The notes: generated from the sequence alone by a model not told the origin. Shown: positions 50,260 through 58,681, counted from the stretch's first letter. The stretch: 64,000 nucleotides of DNA from Gemmiger formicilis (GCF_900167555.1 NZ_FUYF01000011.1:16483-80482), one strand, 5' to 3'. Translations and numbers: made by a program.

Positions 50260-50303
50260 CTGCTAAAAAACTATGTTTTTCCTATGAACAATTTGTAAAT
50301 TAC

Positions 50304-50346
50304 CGCGCAGCCGGGCCCAACGCCCCGGCTGCGCCTTTTTTTGCGG
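50304..50346 (+). terminator. Strong terminator before the transglutaminase gene
   Basis: GCGCAGCCGGG pairs with CCCGGCTGCGC (with one offset base), followed by CTTTTTTTG. It probably ends the transcript that includes the pilus operon and the small frame. Confidence 0.9.
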
Positions 50347-50352
50347 TTTTAC

Positions 50353-50382
50353 TTGTATTGCAATGCCGGTTCGCGGTATAAT
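50353..50382 (+). promoter_or_regulatory. Promoter of the lipoprotein-pilus locus
   Basis: TTGTAT (50353-50358), an 18-nt spacer and TATAAT (50377-50382), 33 nt before the start codon of the transglutaminase-like gene. Confidence 0.65.
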
Positions 50383-50415
50383 TACCCTGTATTCTTACGG
50401 AAAGGGGCTGCGGCC

Positions 50416-51366
50416 ATGCGTATTTCTACCCGGCGGCGGGCTGTGTGTCTGGCGCTGTGCCTGGCGCTGCTCACGGCCTGCGGGAATACCGCGGCGGCCT
50501 CCACGCCCCCGGCGGCACAGTCGGCGGCAGACGAACAACCCGAGCCTACGCCCCCCGCCGACCCCTACCGGGCCCCGGCGCCGGCGCTGAGCGAGTTCCA
50601 TCAGGACGCGGCCATCGGCACGGCGGCGGTGGGCATTGATGTGTCCTGTGTCAATCAGGGCTATGTCGCCGTCAGTGCCACCGACGATGCCCGCCTGAAA
50701 TTTCAGGTCGAGTGCGGCGGCACAAAGTACAACTACGACCTGCCCGGCGACGGCACGCCCGAGAGCTTCCCGCTGCAGATGGGCGACGGGACCTACAGCT
50801 TCCGCGTGCTGGAAAATACATCCGGTACAAAATACGCGGCAATATACGAAACGTCCGCCAGCGTTACGCTGGACGATGAATTCCAGCCCTACATCCGCCC
50901 CAGCGAGATGGTCAATTATACCGCCGACTCCGCCTGTGTGGCGAAGGCCGCCGAGCTGGCCCAAATGGCCGGGGACGATGCGGGCGTTGCGGCGCAGGTG
51001 TTTGCCTATGTGACGCAAAACATCACCTACGATTCCGCCAAGGCTGCGTCGGTGGAGGACGGCTATCTGCCCGACCCCGACGCGACGCTGGCCGCGGGCA
51101 CCGGCATCTGCTACGACTACGCCGCCCTGACCGCCGCCATGCTGCGCAGTCAGGGCATCCCCGCCAAGCTCATCACGGGCTATGTGGAGCCGGGCGAGAT
51201 CTACCACGCCTGGAATATGATCTGGCTGGAAAACACCGGCTGGATCACCGTCGACTTTGAGGCTCCGGCCCACAGCTGGCAGCGCATCGACACCACGTTT
51301 GCCGCCGGAGCAGGTGCCGATTTTACCGGCGACGGCACAAGCTACACAGACCGCTATACATATTAA
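50416..51366 (+). CDS. Transglutaminase-like lipoprotein
   Basis: This is a 316-residue exported lipoprotein with lipobox LLTAC (C22) and a Pro/Ala-rich linker (about 23-55). The transglutaminase-like core lies at about 180-300. Catalytic C232 is in GTGICYDYAALTAAMLRSQG, His in IYHAWNM and Asp in ITVDFEAP, the Cys-His-Asp triad. Bacterial members act as peptidases or cross-linkers on the cell surface. A beta-rich domain (about 70-170) precedes the core. The next gene begins 10 nt downstream with its own AAGGAGG, so it is the likely first gene of the type IV-like pilus transcript. Confidence 0.85.
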   Translation: MRISTRRRAVCLALCLALLTACGNTAAASTPPAAQSAADEQPEPTPPADPYRAPAPALSEFHQDAAIGTAAVGIDVSCVNQGYVAVSATDDARLKFQVECGGTKYNYDLPGDGTPESFPLQMGDGTYSFRVLENTSGTKYAAIYETSASVTLDDEFQPYIRPSEMVNYTADSACVAKAAELAQMAGDDAGVAAQVFAYVTQNITYDSAKAASVEDGYLPDPDATLAAGTGICYDYAALTAAMLRSQGIPAKLITGYVEPGEIYHAWNMIWLENTGWITVDFEAPAHSWQRIDTTFAAGAGADFTGDGTSYTDRYTY

Positions 51367-51376
51367 GGAGGCTATC

Positions 51377-52420
51377 ATGGCACAGGAATTGCAGAGCATG
51401 GCCGTGAGCGCATTTTGTGAAAATATGGCCATGCTGCTCGCCGCGGGCATCGGCCCCGAGGAGGGCACGGCCCTCCTGAGCGACACCGGCGTCGAGAGTG
51501 AGTTCCACGACGCCGCGAAGGCCGTGCACGACCACCTGACCGCAAACGGCGGCACGCTGGCCGACGCCTGCGCGGCCACCGGGTATTTCCCCGGTTATGC
51601 CTGCCGGATGCTGGCTGCGGGCGAGCTGACGGGCCGCACCGAGCAGGTGCTCCGGGGCCTTGCGCGCTACTACGCGGATCGGGCCCGGTTCAATAAACAG
51701 CTGCGCAGCGCCGTGGCCTACCCGGCGGTATTGCTCTGCCTGATGGCCGTGATCCTGGTTGTGCTGCTGGTGCAGGTGCTGCCGGTGTTCAGCCGCGTTT
51801 ACGCCGCCATGGCGGGCGGCACCGCGGCGGCGGGCTACCGCTATCTGCAGGTGGGCTATGTCGTGGGCGGCGTGGCGCTGGCCGTCACGGCGGTCATCGC
51901 GGCGGTGCTGGCGGTCACGCTGCTGCAGGCCCGCACGGCCCGGGGCTGCGTTAAGCTGGAGGCCGCGGCGGAGAAGATCCCCGCGCTGCGCGGTGTCGTC
52001 CGCAAGCAGGCGCTGGCGCGGTATGTCTGGGTGCTGGATCTGTACCTTGCCAGCGGTATGCCCGCCGAGGACTCGCTGCGTGCTGCCGCCGAGGTCGTGA
52101 CCTGCGGGCAGCTGAAAAAGGCTGCCCGGGGCTGCGCCGATGCCGTCGCCGCCGGCAAGCCGCTGGAGGAGGCCGTGCTGGAGCAGCAGCTGTTTGAGCC
52201 GCTCTATGCGCGGATGCTGGTCACAGGCGCCAAGAGCGGCACGATGGACCAGGTCGTCACCCGCTTGAGCGAGCTGTTCAGCGAGGACGCCGCCGAGGCC
52301 ACCGAACACCTGACCGGGCTGGTCGAGCCGGTATTGTCCGGGTTATTGACGCTGGCCGTCGGCGTGACCCTCATCGCCGCCATGCTCCCGCTGGTGGGCA
52401 TGCTCGGGGCAATCGGGTAA
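51377..52420 (+). CDS. Type II secretion F / PilC-like platform protein
   Basis: This is a 347-residue membrane protein with three strong hydrophobic segments (about 117-140, 155-185, 318-340) and two cytoplasmic T2SSF helical domains, before and after the middle helices. Such platform proteins anchor the pilus base in the membrane and contact the ATPase. Length is slightly short of typical PilC (about 400). It is the only platform protein in the window. AAGGAGGCTATC precedes the ATG. A repeat block separates it from the small pilin-like genes. Confidence 0.82.
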   Translation: MAQELQSMAVSAFCENMAMLLAAGIGPEEGTALLSDTGVESEFHDAAKAVHDHLTANGGTLADACAATGYFPGYACRMLAAGELTGRTEQVLRGLARYYADRARFNKQLRSAVAYPAVLLCLMAVILVVLLVQVLPVFSRVYAAMAGGTAAAGYRYLQVGYVVGGVALAVTAVIAAVLAVTLLQARTARGCVKLEAAAEKIPALRGVVRKQALARYVWVLDLYLASGMPAEDSLRAAAEVVTCGQLKKAARGCADAVAAGKPLEEAVLEQQLFEPLYARMLVTGAKSGTMDQVVTRLSELFSEDAAEATEHLTGLVEPVLSGLLTLAVGVTLIAAMLPLVGMLGAIG

Positions 52421-52444
52421 GCTTTCTCAGTGGAAAGCCGCGTG

Positions 52445-52559
52445 GCAGGGGCCGGGCATGCCCGGCCCGCAGCCCTTCGTGTATTACCCGTTTAACGGTT
52501 TGCTTTGTAGGGAGGGGTCTTGACCCCTCCGCGGGGCGTCGGGGACGCCGCCCCCTACA
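52445..52559. repeat. Repeats between the platform and pilin-like genes
   Basis: A GGGCCGGGCATGCCCGGCCC palindrome near 52449 and a GTAGGG...CCCTAC two-hairpin element at about 52507-52557. Confidence 0.7.
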
Positions 52560-52609
52560 AACTACATTGCATGTTTCCCTACGAACCACAAATTACAAGG
52601 TATACGCTT

Positions 52610-52921
52610 ATGATGTATCACGAAAAACCCAGGCAGCGCAAGGTGCCGCTGGCGTCGCTTTTGCTGGCGGTGCCGGTGGTGGCGGTGGCTGCCGCTGCCG
52701 GGCAGGTCAGCCGCGATATGGATGCGCAGGCCGCCGCGGCGCTCAAGGACAGCGTTGTGCAGGCCGCTGTGCAGTGCTACGCCGTCGAGGGGGCTTACCC
52801 CGAGAGCGTGGACTATCTGGAGCAAAACTATGGCCTGCATATCAATCATAAACGCTACATCGTCAGTTATTCGGCCTTCGCGTCCAACGTCATGCCCGAC
52901 GTGCAGGTACTGGAAAAGTGA
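52610..52921 (+). CDS. Small pilin-like membrane protein
   Basis: This is a 103-residue protein (or 102 if the second ATG is used). A basic N-terminus (KPRQRKV) is followed by one hydrophobic helix (about 12-28), then a helix and a short domain with QCYAVEGAYPESVDYLEQNYG and a Ser/Asn-rich end. The layout resembles small type IV pilin-like proteins, but no type III signal peptide site (G|F-T-x-x-E) is present. Place in the locus supports a pilus role. The ribosome site is weak (CAAGGTA). Confidence 0.6.
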   Translation: MMYHEKPRQRKVPLASLLLAVPVVAVAAAAGQVSRDMDAQAAAALKDSVVQAAVQCYAVEGAYPESVDYLEQNYGLHINHKRYIVSYSAFASNVMPDVQVLEK

Positions 52922-52942
52922 GTGAGAAAGGGGGTGCGGCCC

Positions 52943-53404
52943 ATGCAGGAGCGCGCTGAAAAATTCGCGCCCGCCGCTGCGCTGGCGCTGTATCTGGTGC
53001 TGCTGGGCACTGTGCTGGTGCTGGCCGGTGTTGGCGGGCGGCTCTACGGTGCGCTGTCGGACAGCCGCGCCGCCAACGATGCCCGCCGCGCCAGCCTGAC
53101 CTACGTCGCGGCCCGTCTGCGTGCCGCCGACGCCGCAGGGGCCGTGCGGGTGAAAGGCCGCCCCGAGGGCGATGCGCTGGTGCTGGACGACGGCAGCGGC
53201 TACGAAACGCGCCTCTACCTTTATAACGGTGCGCTGGTCGAGGAGTACGCCGCCGCCGACACCGACTATAGGCCCGCTGCGGCGGAGAAGGTGGCCGACA
53301 CGCGCACCTTTACCGTTGTGCAGGACGGGGCGCGGTACATCATCACCACCGACGACGGCGAGGTCCATGTGACCTTGCACAGCGCAGGGAGGGCCGACGA
53401 ATGA
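52943..53404 (+). CDS. Pilus-locus membrane protein of unknown function
   Basis: This is a 153-residue protein with one N-terminal helix (about 11-35) and an extracytoplasmic domain rich in short strands (RLYLYNGALVEEYAA, TFTVVQDGARYIITTDDGEVHVTL). It has the size and single-helix plan of minor pseudopilins. No classical prepilin cleavage motif is seen. AAAGGGGGTG lies upstream of ATG 52943; GTG at 52922 is an alternative start. The 3' end overlaps the next gene by 4 nt. Confidence 0.65.
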   Translation: MQERAEKFAPAAALALYLVLLGTVLVLAGVGGRLYGALSDSRAANDARRASLTYVAARLRAADAAGAVRVKGRPEGDALVLDDGSGYETRLYLYNGALVEEYAAADTDYRPAAAEKVADTRTFTVVQDGARYIITTDDGEVHVTLHSAGRADE

Positions 53405-53826
53405 AGCAGAACCATACCCGCGTATTTTTCATCGAGACAGCGTTCTTAACGCTCTTTGTGCTGCTGGCGCTGACCGTGCTGGTGCAGGTGTTCGGCAAGG
53501 CGCGCCAGCTGGGCGAGCAGGCCGCGCACACCAGCGCCGCCGCGCTGATCTTGCAGAACGTGGACGCGGATCTTCAGGCCGGGGCCGGGGTGTTTGCTGC
53601 CCTGACGGAGCCGTCCGCCGCCGCGCAGAGCTTTACCATCTGCTATAACGCCGAGGGTGAGCAGGACGCGGACGGCGCGTACCGGGTGCAGGTGCGGGCA
53701 GAGCCTGCGTCCGCGGGCAAAAACGGGCGCTACTGGACCGCGGAGATCGTCATATCCGACGCGGACCGGACGACCCGCTACACCGTTGCCAACACAGCCT
53801 GCTATTACAAAAAGGGGGCGGCATGA
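53401..53826 (+). CDS. Pseudopilin-like protein
   Basis: This is a 141-residue protein. Its N-terminus FFIETAFLTLFVLLALTVLVQVF is split here as a helix beginning F-I-E, recalling the F-T-L-I-E start of type IV pilins, though the preceding residues lack the Gly of the cleavage site. A variable domain with a Cys pair (TICYN and NTACYY) follows. It overlaps both neighbours by 4 nt (ATGA), giving tight coupling. Probably a minor pilin. Confidence 0.65.
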   Translation: MKQNHTRVFFIETAFLTLFVLLALTVLVQVFGKARQLGEQAAHTSAAALILQNVDADLQAGAGVFAALTEPSAAAQSFTICYNAEGEQDADGAYRVQVRAEPASAGKNGRYWTAEIVISDADRTTRYTVANTACYYKKGAA

Positions 53827-54218
53827 TGCGGCGCAGGAATCAACAGGCTGACCCGCCGCCGCTGCGGGCCGCGACGCTGACCCTGCTGCTGGCGGCAGTT
53901 GTCGTCTGCCTGGCGCTGCTGGGCGTACTCTGCCTGGCCACGGCGCGGGCCGATTTGGCCCTGGCCGAGCGCCAGCTGAACAGCGCCTATGACACTGCCG
54001 CCGCCGAGCTGGTCGGCGCGCAGTGGTACCGCGAGGCCGACCAGCGCAGCTATGACGAGGGCACCACCCTGACCGCCGATTTGGACGCGGGTGTGAAGGG
54101 TGACCTGACCCTGCACATCGAGGCCCGCGGCACAGAAAACGGCGTGGAGATTACCCAATGGTATTTGCAGCGCGACTGGAACCCCGATGAGGGCACGAAG
54201 CTGTGGGATGGGCAATAG
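53823..54218 (+). CDS. Pilus-locus membrane protein of unknown function
   Basis: This is a 131-residue protein. A basic, Pro-rich N-terminus (MMRRRNQQADPPPLR) is followed by one helix (about 18-42), then AERQLNSAYDTAAAELVGAQWYREA and a short strand-rich end. It overlaps the previous gene. The pattern fits a minor pilin or pilus assembly partner. A repeat-filled gap of 215 nt separates it from the ATPase gene. Confidence 0.6.
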   Translation: MMRRRNQQADPPPLRAATLTLLLAAVVVCLALLGVLCLATARADLALAERQLNSAYDTAAAELVGAQWYREADQRSYDEGTTLTADLDAGVKGDLTLHIEARGTENGVEITQWYLQRDWNPDEGTKLWDGQ

Positions 54219-54234
54219 CTTCTCCAAGTGGGAC

Positions 54235-54412
54235 GTAGGGCGGCCTGCCCACAGGCCGCCGCGGCGGGGTGAGGTCCCCCCACCCTACCTGACGTGGGAA
54301 ATGGGCAGCCCTGTAGGGGCCGGGCATGCCCGGCCCTGCGGTGAAAGGCAGACGGGCGCTTATGGGAAGGCCGCGGGCCGCACATGTGCGGCCCCTACAG
54401 CGCGGCGGTCCG
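54235..54412. repeat. Four palindromes before pilT
   Basis: GTAGGGCGGCCTGCCCACAG with matching GGCCGCC and a following GGGGTGAGGTCCCC end in CACCCTAC (54236-54283 or so). GTAGGGGCCGGGCATGCCCG and GGGCCGCACATGTGCGGCCC with CCTAC follow. Arms differ but stay paired. Confidence 0.7.
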
Positions 54413-54433
54413 GGGGCCAAGAAAGGCAATTTT

Positions 54434-55501
54434 ATGGAACTCACCGAAATTTTACGTATTGCAGTCAACGAGGGCGCGTCGGATGTGTTCGTCGTGGCGG
54501 GCCTGCCGCTGACGTTCAAGATCAACGGCCATCAGGACCGCCGCGGCGCGGTGCTGATGCCCGATGACACCGAGGTGGTCATCCGCGCACTGTACCAGCA
54601 GGCACGGCGCGACCCGGAGCAGCGTTTGAACAGCCCGTCCGTGGACGACGATTTTTCGTTTTCCATGCGCGACTTGGGCCGCTTCCGCGCCAATGTGCTG
54701 CGCCAGCGCGGCAGTCTGGCCGCGGTGCTGCGCGTCATCCGGTTCGGCCTGCCCGACCCGGCAGCGCTGGGCATCCCGCCGCAGGTGCTGAGCTTTGCCC
54801 GCCGCCGTCAGGGGCTTGTGCTGGTCACGGGGCCTGCGGGCAGCGGCAAATCCACGACGCTGGCCTGTATGATCGACGCCATCAACCGCGAACGCGAGGG
54901 CCACATCATCACGATGGAGGACCCCATCGAGTTCATCCACCACCACAACCGCTGCATCGTGACCCAGCGTGAGATCGGCACCGACACGCGCACCTACGTG
55001 CAGGCGCTACGCGGTGCCCTGCGCGAAAGCCCCGACGTGATCTTGCTGGGCGAGATGCGCGACGACGAGACGATGGAGGTCGCCATGCAGGCCGCCGAGA
55101 CCGGGCAGCTGCTGTTCTCAACGCTGCACACCACCGGCGCGGCCAACACGATGGACCGCATCATCGACGCCTTCCCCGCCGCGCGGCAGGGGCAGGTGCG
55201 GGTGCAGCTTGCCATGATTTTGCAGGGCGTCATCAGCCAGCAGCTCGTCCCCACCACCGACGGCGGGCAGACCGTGGCGTTCGAGATCATGGACTCGACC
55301 CCCGCCATCAGGACCCTCATCCGCGAGGGCCGCACCCACCAGATCGATGCGTCGATCCAGGCCGGTGCCGCGCTGGGCATGTGTACGATGGACGACAGCC
55401 TGGCCGCCCTGTGCCGGGCGGGGAGAATTACGAAAGAAACCGCGCTGACCTATTGTTTGCATTTGGAAACGATGCAAAGGAAGCTGGCGGCGGTGAGATA
55501 A
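54434..55501 (+). CDS. pilT: PilT-type pilus retraction ATPase
   Basis: This is a 355-residue secretion ATPase of the PilT branch. Walker A is GPAGSGKST from residue 133. The Asp box is MEDPIEFIHHH, Walker B PDVILLGEMRDDETM and the His box STLHTTGAANTMDRIIDAFP. AIRTLIREGRTHQI is the PilT-specific AIRxLIRE motif. It powers pilus disassembly. No PilB-type assembly ATPase is in the window, so PilT may serve both directions or the partner is elsewhere. The start was chosen at 54434 where MELTEILRIAVNEGASDV matches the family. Confidence 0.9.
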   Translation: MELTEILRIAVNEGASDVFVVAGLPLTFKINGHQDRRGAVLMPDDTEVVIRALYQQARRDPEQRLNSPSVDDDFSFSMRDLGRFRANVLRQRGSLAAVLRVIRFGLPDPAALGIPPQVLSFARRRQGLVLVTGPAGSGKSTTLACMIDAINREREGHIITMEDPIEFIHHHNRCIVTQREIGTDTRTYVQALRGALRESPDVILLGEMRDDETMEVAMQAAETGQLLFSTLHTTGAANTMDRIIDAFPAARQGQVRVQLAMILQGVISQQLVPTTDGGQTVAFEIMDSTPAIRTLIREGRTHQIDASIQAGAALGMCTMDDSLAALCRAGRITKETALTYCLHLETMQRKLAAVR

Positions 55502-55514
55502 ACGGCTGCTGGCC

Positions 55515-55682
55515 CGCGGCGGGGTGAGGGCACCCCGCCCTACGTATATACGGTTGAATGTAGGCCTGACCCCAGGCTGCCGCGCAGTTCCCGGGCGGTT
55601 TGTAGGGAGCGGTCTTGACCGCTCCGGGCAGCTTGCAAATACCGCCAACCTCCTGCGGAGGGGTCAAGACCCCTCCCTACGC
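55515..55682. repeat. Repeats between pilT and oleate hydratase
   Basis: A GCGGGGTGAGG/CACCCCGCCCTAC hairpin, a GTAGGGAGCGGTC/GACCGCTCC hairpin at about 55602 and a GGAGGGGTC/GACCCCTCCCTAC hairpin at about 55654. The last two are arranged head to head, unlike the doublets elsewhere. Confidence 0.65.
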
Positions 55683-55691
55683 AATACCCCA

Positions 55692-55730
55692 AAAACGGGC
55701 AGTCACCCATTTTGAGTGACTGCCCGTTTG
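55692..55730 (-). terminator. Terminator of oleate hydratase gene
   Basis: AAACGGGCAGTCAC and GTGACTGCCCGTTT form a 14-bp stem. On the minus strand TTTTTGGGG follows. It lies 9 nt past the stop codon and may also act on pilT transcripts. Confidence 0.9.
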
Positions 55731-55738
55731 GCCTACAT

Positions 55739-57514
55739 TCAGATAACGTTATACTCCTTCAGCAGCTTCTCCACCTCGGTGCCCTCGATCTTCTTGAGGG
55801 CCTCCTTCATGGCGAGCTTGCCGACGAGAGGCATCTCCATATCGGTGATCTTGCGTCCGTCGCGGAGCTTGACCGTGGCATCCAGCAGGCAGCGGATGTC
55901 GTAGACGCTGCCCCAGACCTCGGGCACGCCGCGGTCCACGTTCAGCAGGGTGTAGACGGCCTCCATGCCGGTGCGGATGGAATACTCGGTGGTGAAGATC
56001 GTGTCGCGGGCGGTCTCGGCAAACTGGCCCAGGAACGCGAAGTTGACAGCGCCTTCAGGCACGATGTCGGGGCGGTCACCCGCAGCGCGCGGCATAAAGA
56101 ACGCATCAATATACGGCATCATGCAGGGCACGGTGTTGGCGCTGTTCGCGGCCATGTCCTCGATCTGATCCTCGGGCACGCCCAGGTGGTACAGCCACTC
56201 CATGCAGATCTCCTTGCCGGTGCAGTCGCGCATGGGCTTCTTGATATAGTTGCCGGGCTTGTCGGTGAACAGGCTGTAGACCCAGACGCAGAGCTGATCC
56301 TTGGGCTGGTCGCGGAACTGCTGCTGACGGTTCAGCGTCCAGCTCAGCAGCCAGTTGGAGTCGGTGACCGTGACAATGCCGCCGGTGACGACCTTGCCGC
56401 TGAACGGGTCGCGCTTGCAGATCTTCTTGATATAGGGCACGATGCGCTGGTCCAGCGTCGTGACGGTGGCGCTCATCCAGTTGGACAGCTCGGGGTCATA
56501 GCAGAACTTGTCGGGGTGGCCGAAGCTCGGGTCCTGCGCGGCAATCTTGCGCCACAGGTCCCAGCCGCCGCCCTCCTTGATTTCGGGCTTGAACTCGGCG
56601 GGGGTGTCCTGGCTGCCCAGGGTGGAGTTCTCGACGCAGCCGCCGTTCGTGATAAAGACGAGGTCGTTCTCGGTCAGGTCGATGGAGCTCTCCTGACCGT
56701 CGTGCAGGATGTCGATGCGGGTCGCCTGCTTCTTGCTGCCCGCGCAGTCGAACGCAATGTTCGTGACCTTTGTATCGTAGTGGAACTGCACGCCGAAGCC
56801 CTCGAGGTACTTGACCATGGGCAGGATCATCGACTCGTACTGGTTGTAGCGGGTGAAGCGCAGCGCCGTAAAGTCGGGCAGACCGCCGATGTGGTGGATG
56901 TAGCGCTGCAGATAGCGCTTCATCTCCAGTGCGCTGTGCCAGTTCTCAAAAGCGAACATCGTGCGCCAGTACATCCAGAAGTTGGAGTTCAGCACCTCAT
57001 CGTCAAAGAAGTCGGTGATCTTCTTGTCGTACAGCTTCTCATCGGGGGACATGAACAGGTTCATGATCTCCATGGCGGCCTTGTCGGACAGGCCGAACTT
57101 GCCGTCGGTGTGGGCGTCCTCGCCGCGGTTGCGGGTGGCGCGGCAGAGGCTGTAGTTGGGGTCGGCCTTGTTCAGCCAGTAGTACTCATCCAGAACGGTG
57201 TGGTTCTCGTCCTCGATGGACGGGATGGAGCGGAACAGATCCCACATACACTCAAAGTGGTTGTCCATCTCGCGCCCGCCGCGCATGACGTAGCCGAGGT
57301 TCTCGTAGTGGTAGCCGTCGCAGGCACCGCCCGGGATGGGGTCTTTCTCGAGAATGTGGACGTGCTCGCCCTTCATCTGGGCATCGCGGACGAGATAGCA
57401 CGCCGCAGACAGCGCCGCCAGGCCGGAGCCGACGATGTAGGCGGACTTGCCGTCCACGTTGGCGGGCTTTTTGGGGGTTGCAAAGGCTTCATAGTTACCG
57501 GCGGAATAATACAT
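55739..57514 (-). CDS. ohyA: Oleate hydratase
   Basis: This is a 591-residue FAD-dependent fatty acid hydratase that adds water to the cis-9 double bond of oleate to give 10-hydroxystearate, detoxifying unsaturated fatty acids. The FAD-binding start is YIVGSGLAALSAACYL. The catalytic region GGREMDNHFECMWDLF holds the conserved Glu. Later SNWLLSWTLNRQQQF and DPFSGKVVTGG segments are family landmarks. Length matches other bacterial enzymes. AGGAGG lies 7 nt before the ATG. The upstream TetR-type regulator and palindrome suggest fatty-acid-responsive control. Confidence 0.95.
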   Translation of the reverse strand: MYYSAGNYEAFATPKKPANVDGKSAYIVGSGLAALSAACYLVRDAQMKGEHVHILEKDPIPGGACDGYHYENLGYVMRGGREMDNHFECMWDLFRSIPSIEDENHTVLDEYYWLNKADPNYSLCRATRNRGEDAHTDGKFGLSDKAAMEIMNLFMSPDEKLYDKKITDFFDDEVLNSNFWMYWRTMFAFENWHSALEMKRYLQRYIHHIGGLPDFTALRFTRYNQYESMILPMVKYLEGFGVQFHYDTKVTNIAFDCAGSKKQATRIDILHDGQESSIDLTENDLVFITNGGCVENSTLGSQDTPAEFKPEIKEGGGWDLWRKIAAQDPSFGHPDKFCYDPELSNWMSATVTTLDQRIVPYIKKICKRDPFSGKVVTGGIVTVTDSNWLLSWTLNRQQQFRDQPKDQLCVWVYSLFTDKPGNYIKKPMRDCTGKEICMEWLYHLGVPEDQIEDMAANSANTVPCMMPYIDAFFMPRAAGDRPDIVPEGAVNFAFLGQFAETARDTIFTTEYSIRTGMEAVYTLLNVDRGVPEVWGSVYDIRCLLDATVKLRDGRKITDMEMPLVGKLAMKEALKKIEGTEVEKLLKEYNVI

Positions 57515-57584
57515 AGTGTACCTCCTGTGATGATAAGGCCGCGTGCTTGTTGGGGGCGGCCTGTGATTTACTTGGTATGTCTGT

Positions 57585-57651
57585 AGTATACCCGGCGGGC
57601 GGAACGGTTACAATCAGCAAAAAATCCCCTTTGATAAGAATTTTATCAAAG
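57585..57651 (-). promoter_or_regulatory. ohyA promoter with upstream operator palindrome
   Basis: On the minus strand TTGTAA (57608-57613), a 17-nt spacer and TATACT (57585-57590) form the promoter. Fifteen nt further upstream CTTTGATAA-N5-TTATCAAAG (57629-57651) is a perfect 9-bp-arm palindrome, a likely site for the TetR protein encoded at 57898-58458. Its upstream position leaves activation or looping possible as well as repression. Confidence 0.7.
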
Positions 57652-57694
57652 AGGACGGATTGTATAGAGTATGGCGATTTTGTGAATGGGAGAG

Positions 57695-57893
57695 GAAAAG
57701 GCCCCCTTGTCAAAGGGGGGCTGTCCGCGTGAGCGGACTGGGGGATTCCGACGGGCCGCCCGGGAGGATGGCGCTGCCCGAATGCGGCCCGGAATCCCTC
57801 CGGCCTCGCAGGCTCGGCCACCTGTTCCCCCTCTGGCGCTACGCGCCACCTCCCCCGGCGCGGGGGAGTCTGTCTTTGACAAGGGAGACTTTT
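57695..57893. repeat. Branched palindromes between tetR gene and ohyA
   Basis: GCCCCCTTGTCAAAGGGGG pairs at long range with CTTTGACAAGGG, with GTCCGCGTGAGCGGAC, GGGGGATTCC/GGAATCCC and CTCCCCCGGCGCGGGGGAG hairpins between. They resemble the elements near 30148 and 25388. Confidence 0.65.
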
Positions 57894-57897
57894 ACCG

Positions 57898-58458
57898 TTA
57901 CTTATCGATCCGGCACGCCTCCAGAGCCTTTGTAATATCCCCGTGGATAAGGGTCGATACCCGCTCGATGAGGGCGGCGGGGTCGTCCTTCATGCCGGTG
58001 CGCACCCATTCCAGCGTCAGGCCGACGAAGGCGTACTTGTAAAAATTCGCGATGAACTCCTTGTCCTCAGGGCGCACGGTCATCCCGGCCGCCTTCTCCT
58101 CGACGACGCCGATCATCAAATCGTAGGTCAGGCGGTAGAGGTAGTTCTCGATATGCTCGCGGCTGATGGAATGATACACTTTGGTGACAAAGACCTTGTC
58201 CTTCTGCACGGCCTGCAGGATCTGCAAAAAGCCCTGCTGCCAGGTGTCGTAGGTCTTTTGCCCGGCCAGCGCACGGGTCGCGCTCTCGATGCAGGCCCAC
58301 TCGACCAGATCGTAGATGTCCTTGAAATGGTAGTAGAACGTCATGCGGTTCACGCCGCAGTGTTCGGTCAGGTCGGTCACGGTGATTTTGTCCAGCGGCT
58401 TTTCGGCCAGCAGGTCCTTTAAGGATGCGACCAGCGCGCGCTTTGTCATTTGGGACAT
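57898..58458 (-). CDS. TetR-family transcriptional regulator
   Basis: This is a 186-residue regulator. The N-terminal helix-turn-helix (about 8-55) reads TKRALVASLKDLLAEKPLDK, ITVTDLTEHCGVNRMTFYYHF, the TetR recognition pattern. The C-terminal ligand domain (about 75-180) resembles the C-terminal type found with DhaS-like members. It lies upstream of ohyA on the same strand; the CTTTGATAA palindrome between them is the candidate operator. The ligand could be a fatty acid or acyl-CoA, by context only. The start at 58458 follows AAGGAGAACG; upstream in-frame residues come from repeats. Confidence 0.85.
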   Translation of the reverse strand: MSQMTKRALVASLKDLLAEKPLDKITVTDLTEHCGVNRMTFYYHFKDIYDLVEWACIESATRALAGQKTYDTWQQGFLQILQAVQKDKVFVTKVYHSISREHIENYLYRLTYDLMIGVVEEKAAGMTVRPEDKEFIANFYKYAFVGLTLEWVRTGMKDDPAALIERVSTLIHGDITKALEACRIDK

Positions 58459-58491
58459 GGGTGCGTTCTCCTTATTATAAGCGTTACGGCG

Positions 58492-58560
58492 GATGCGGGG
58501 CGTCGGGTACGCCGCCCCCCTGCAACCGTAGGGGCGGATTCCATATCCGCCCGCGGCCGT
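58492..58560. repeat. Palindromes upstream of the TetR gene
   Basis: A GGGGCGTCGGGTACGCCGCC hairpin and a GTAGGGGCGGATTCCATATC with matching CGCCC hairpin, the latter identical in core to the one near 33725. Confidence 0.65.
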
Positions 58561-58681
58561 TTGCGGCAATATCATTATTATAAAAGAAGATTATGAATTT
58601 TTAAACCCCTGCACCCGCTCCCATAGCGTCACGACCCGCTTGCGGGCCATGCAAGAAAAAATTGCGGAAAGGGCGAAACTG

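Noticed and set aside
55712-57586. Plus-strand open frame of 624 codons opposite oleate hydratase
   Set aside because: Antisense shadow; it starts inside the terminator and shows no recognisable domain.
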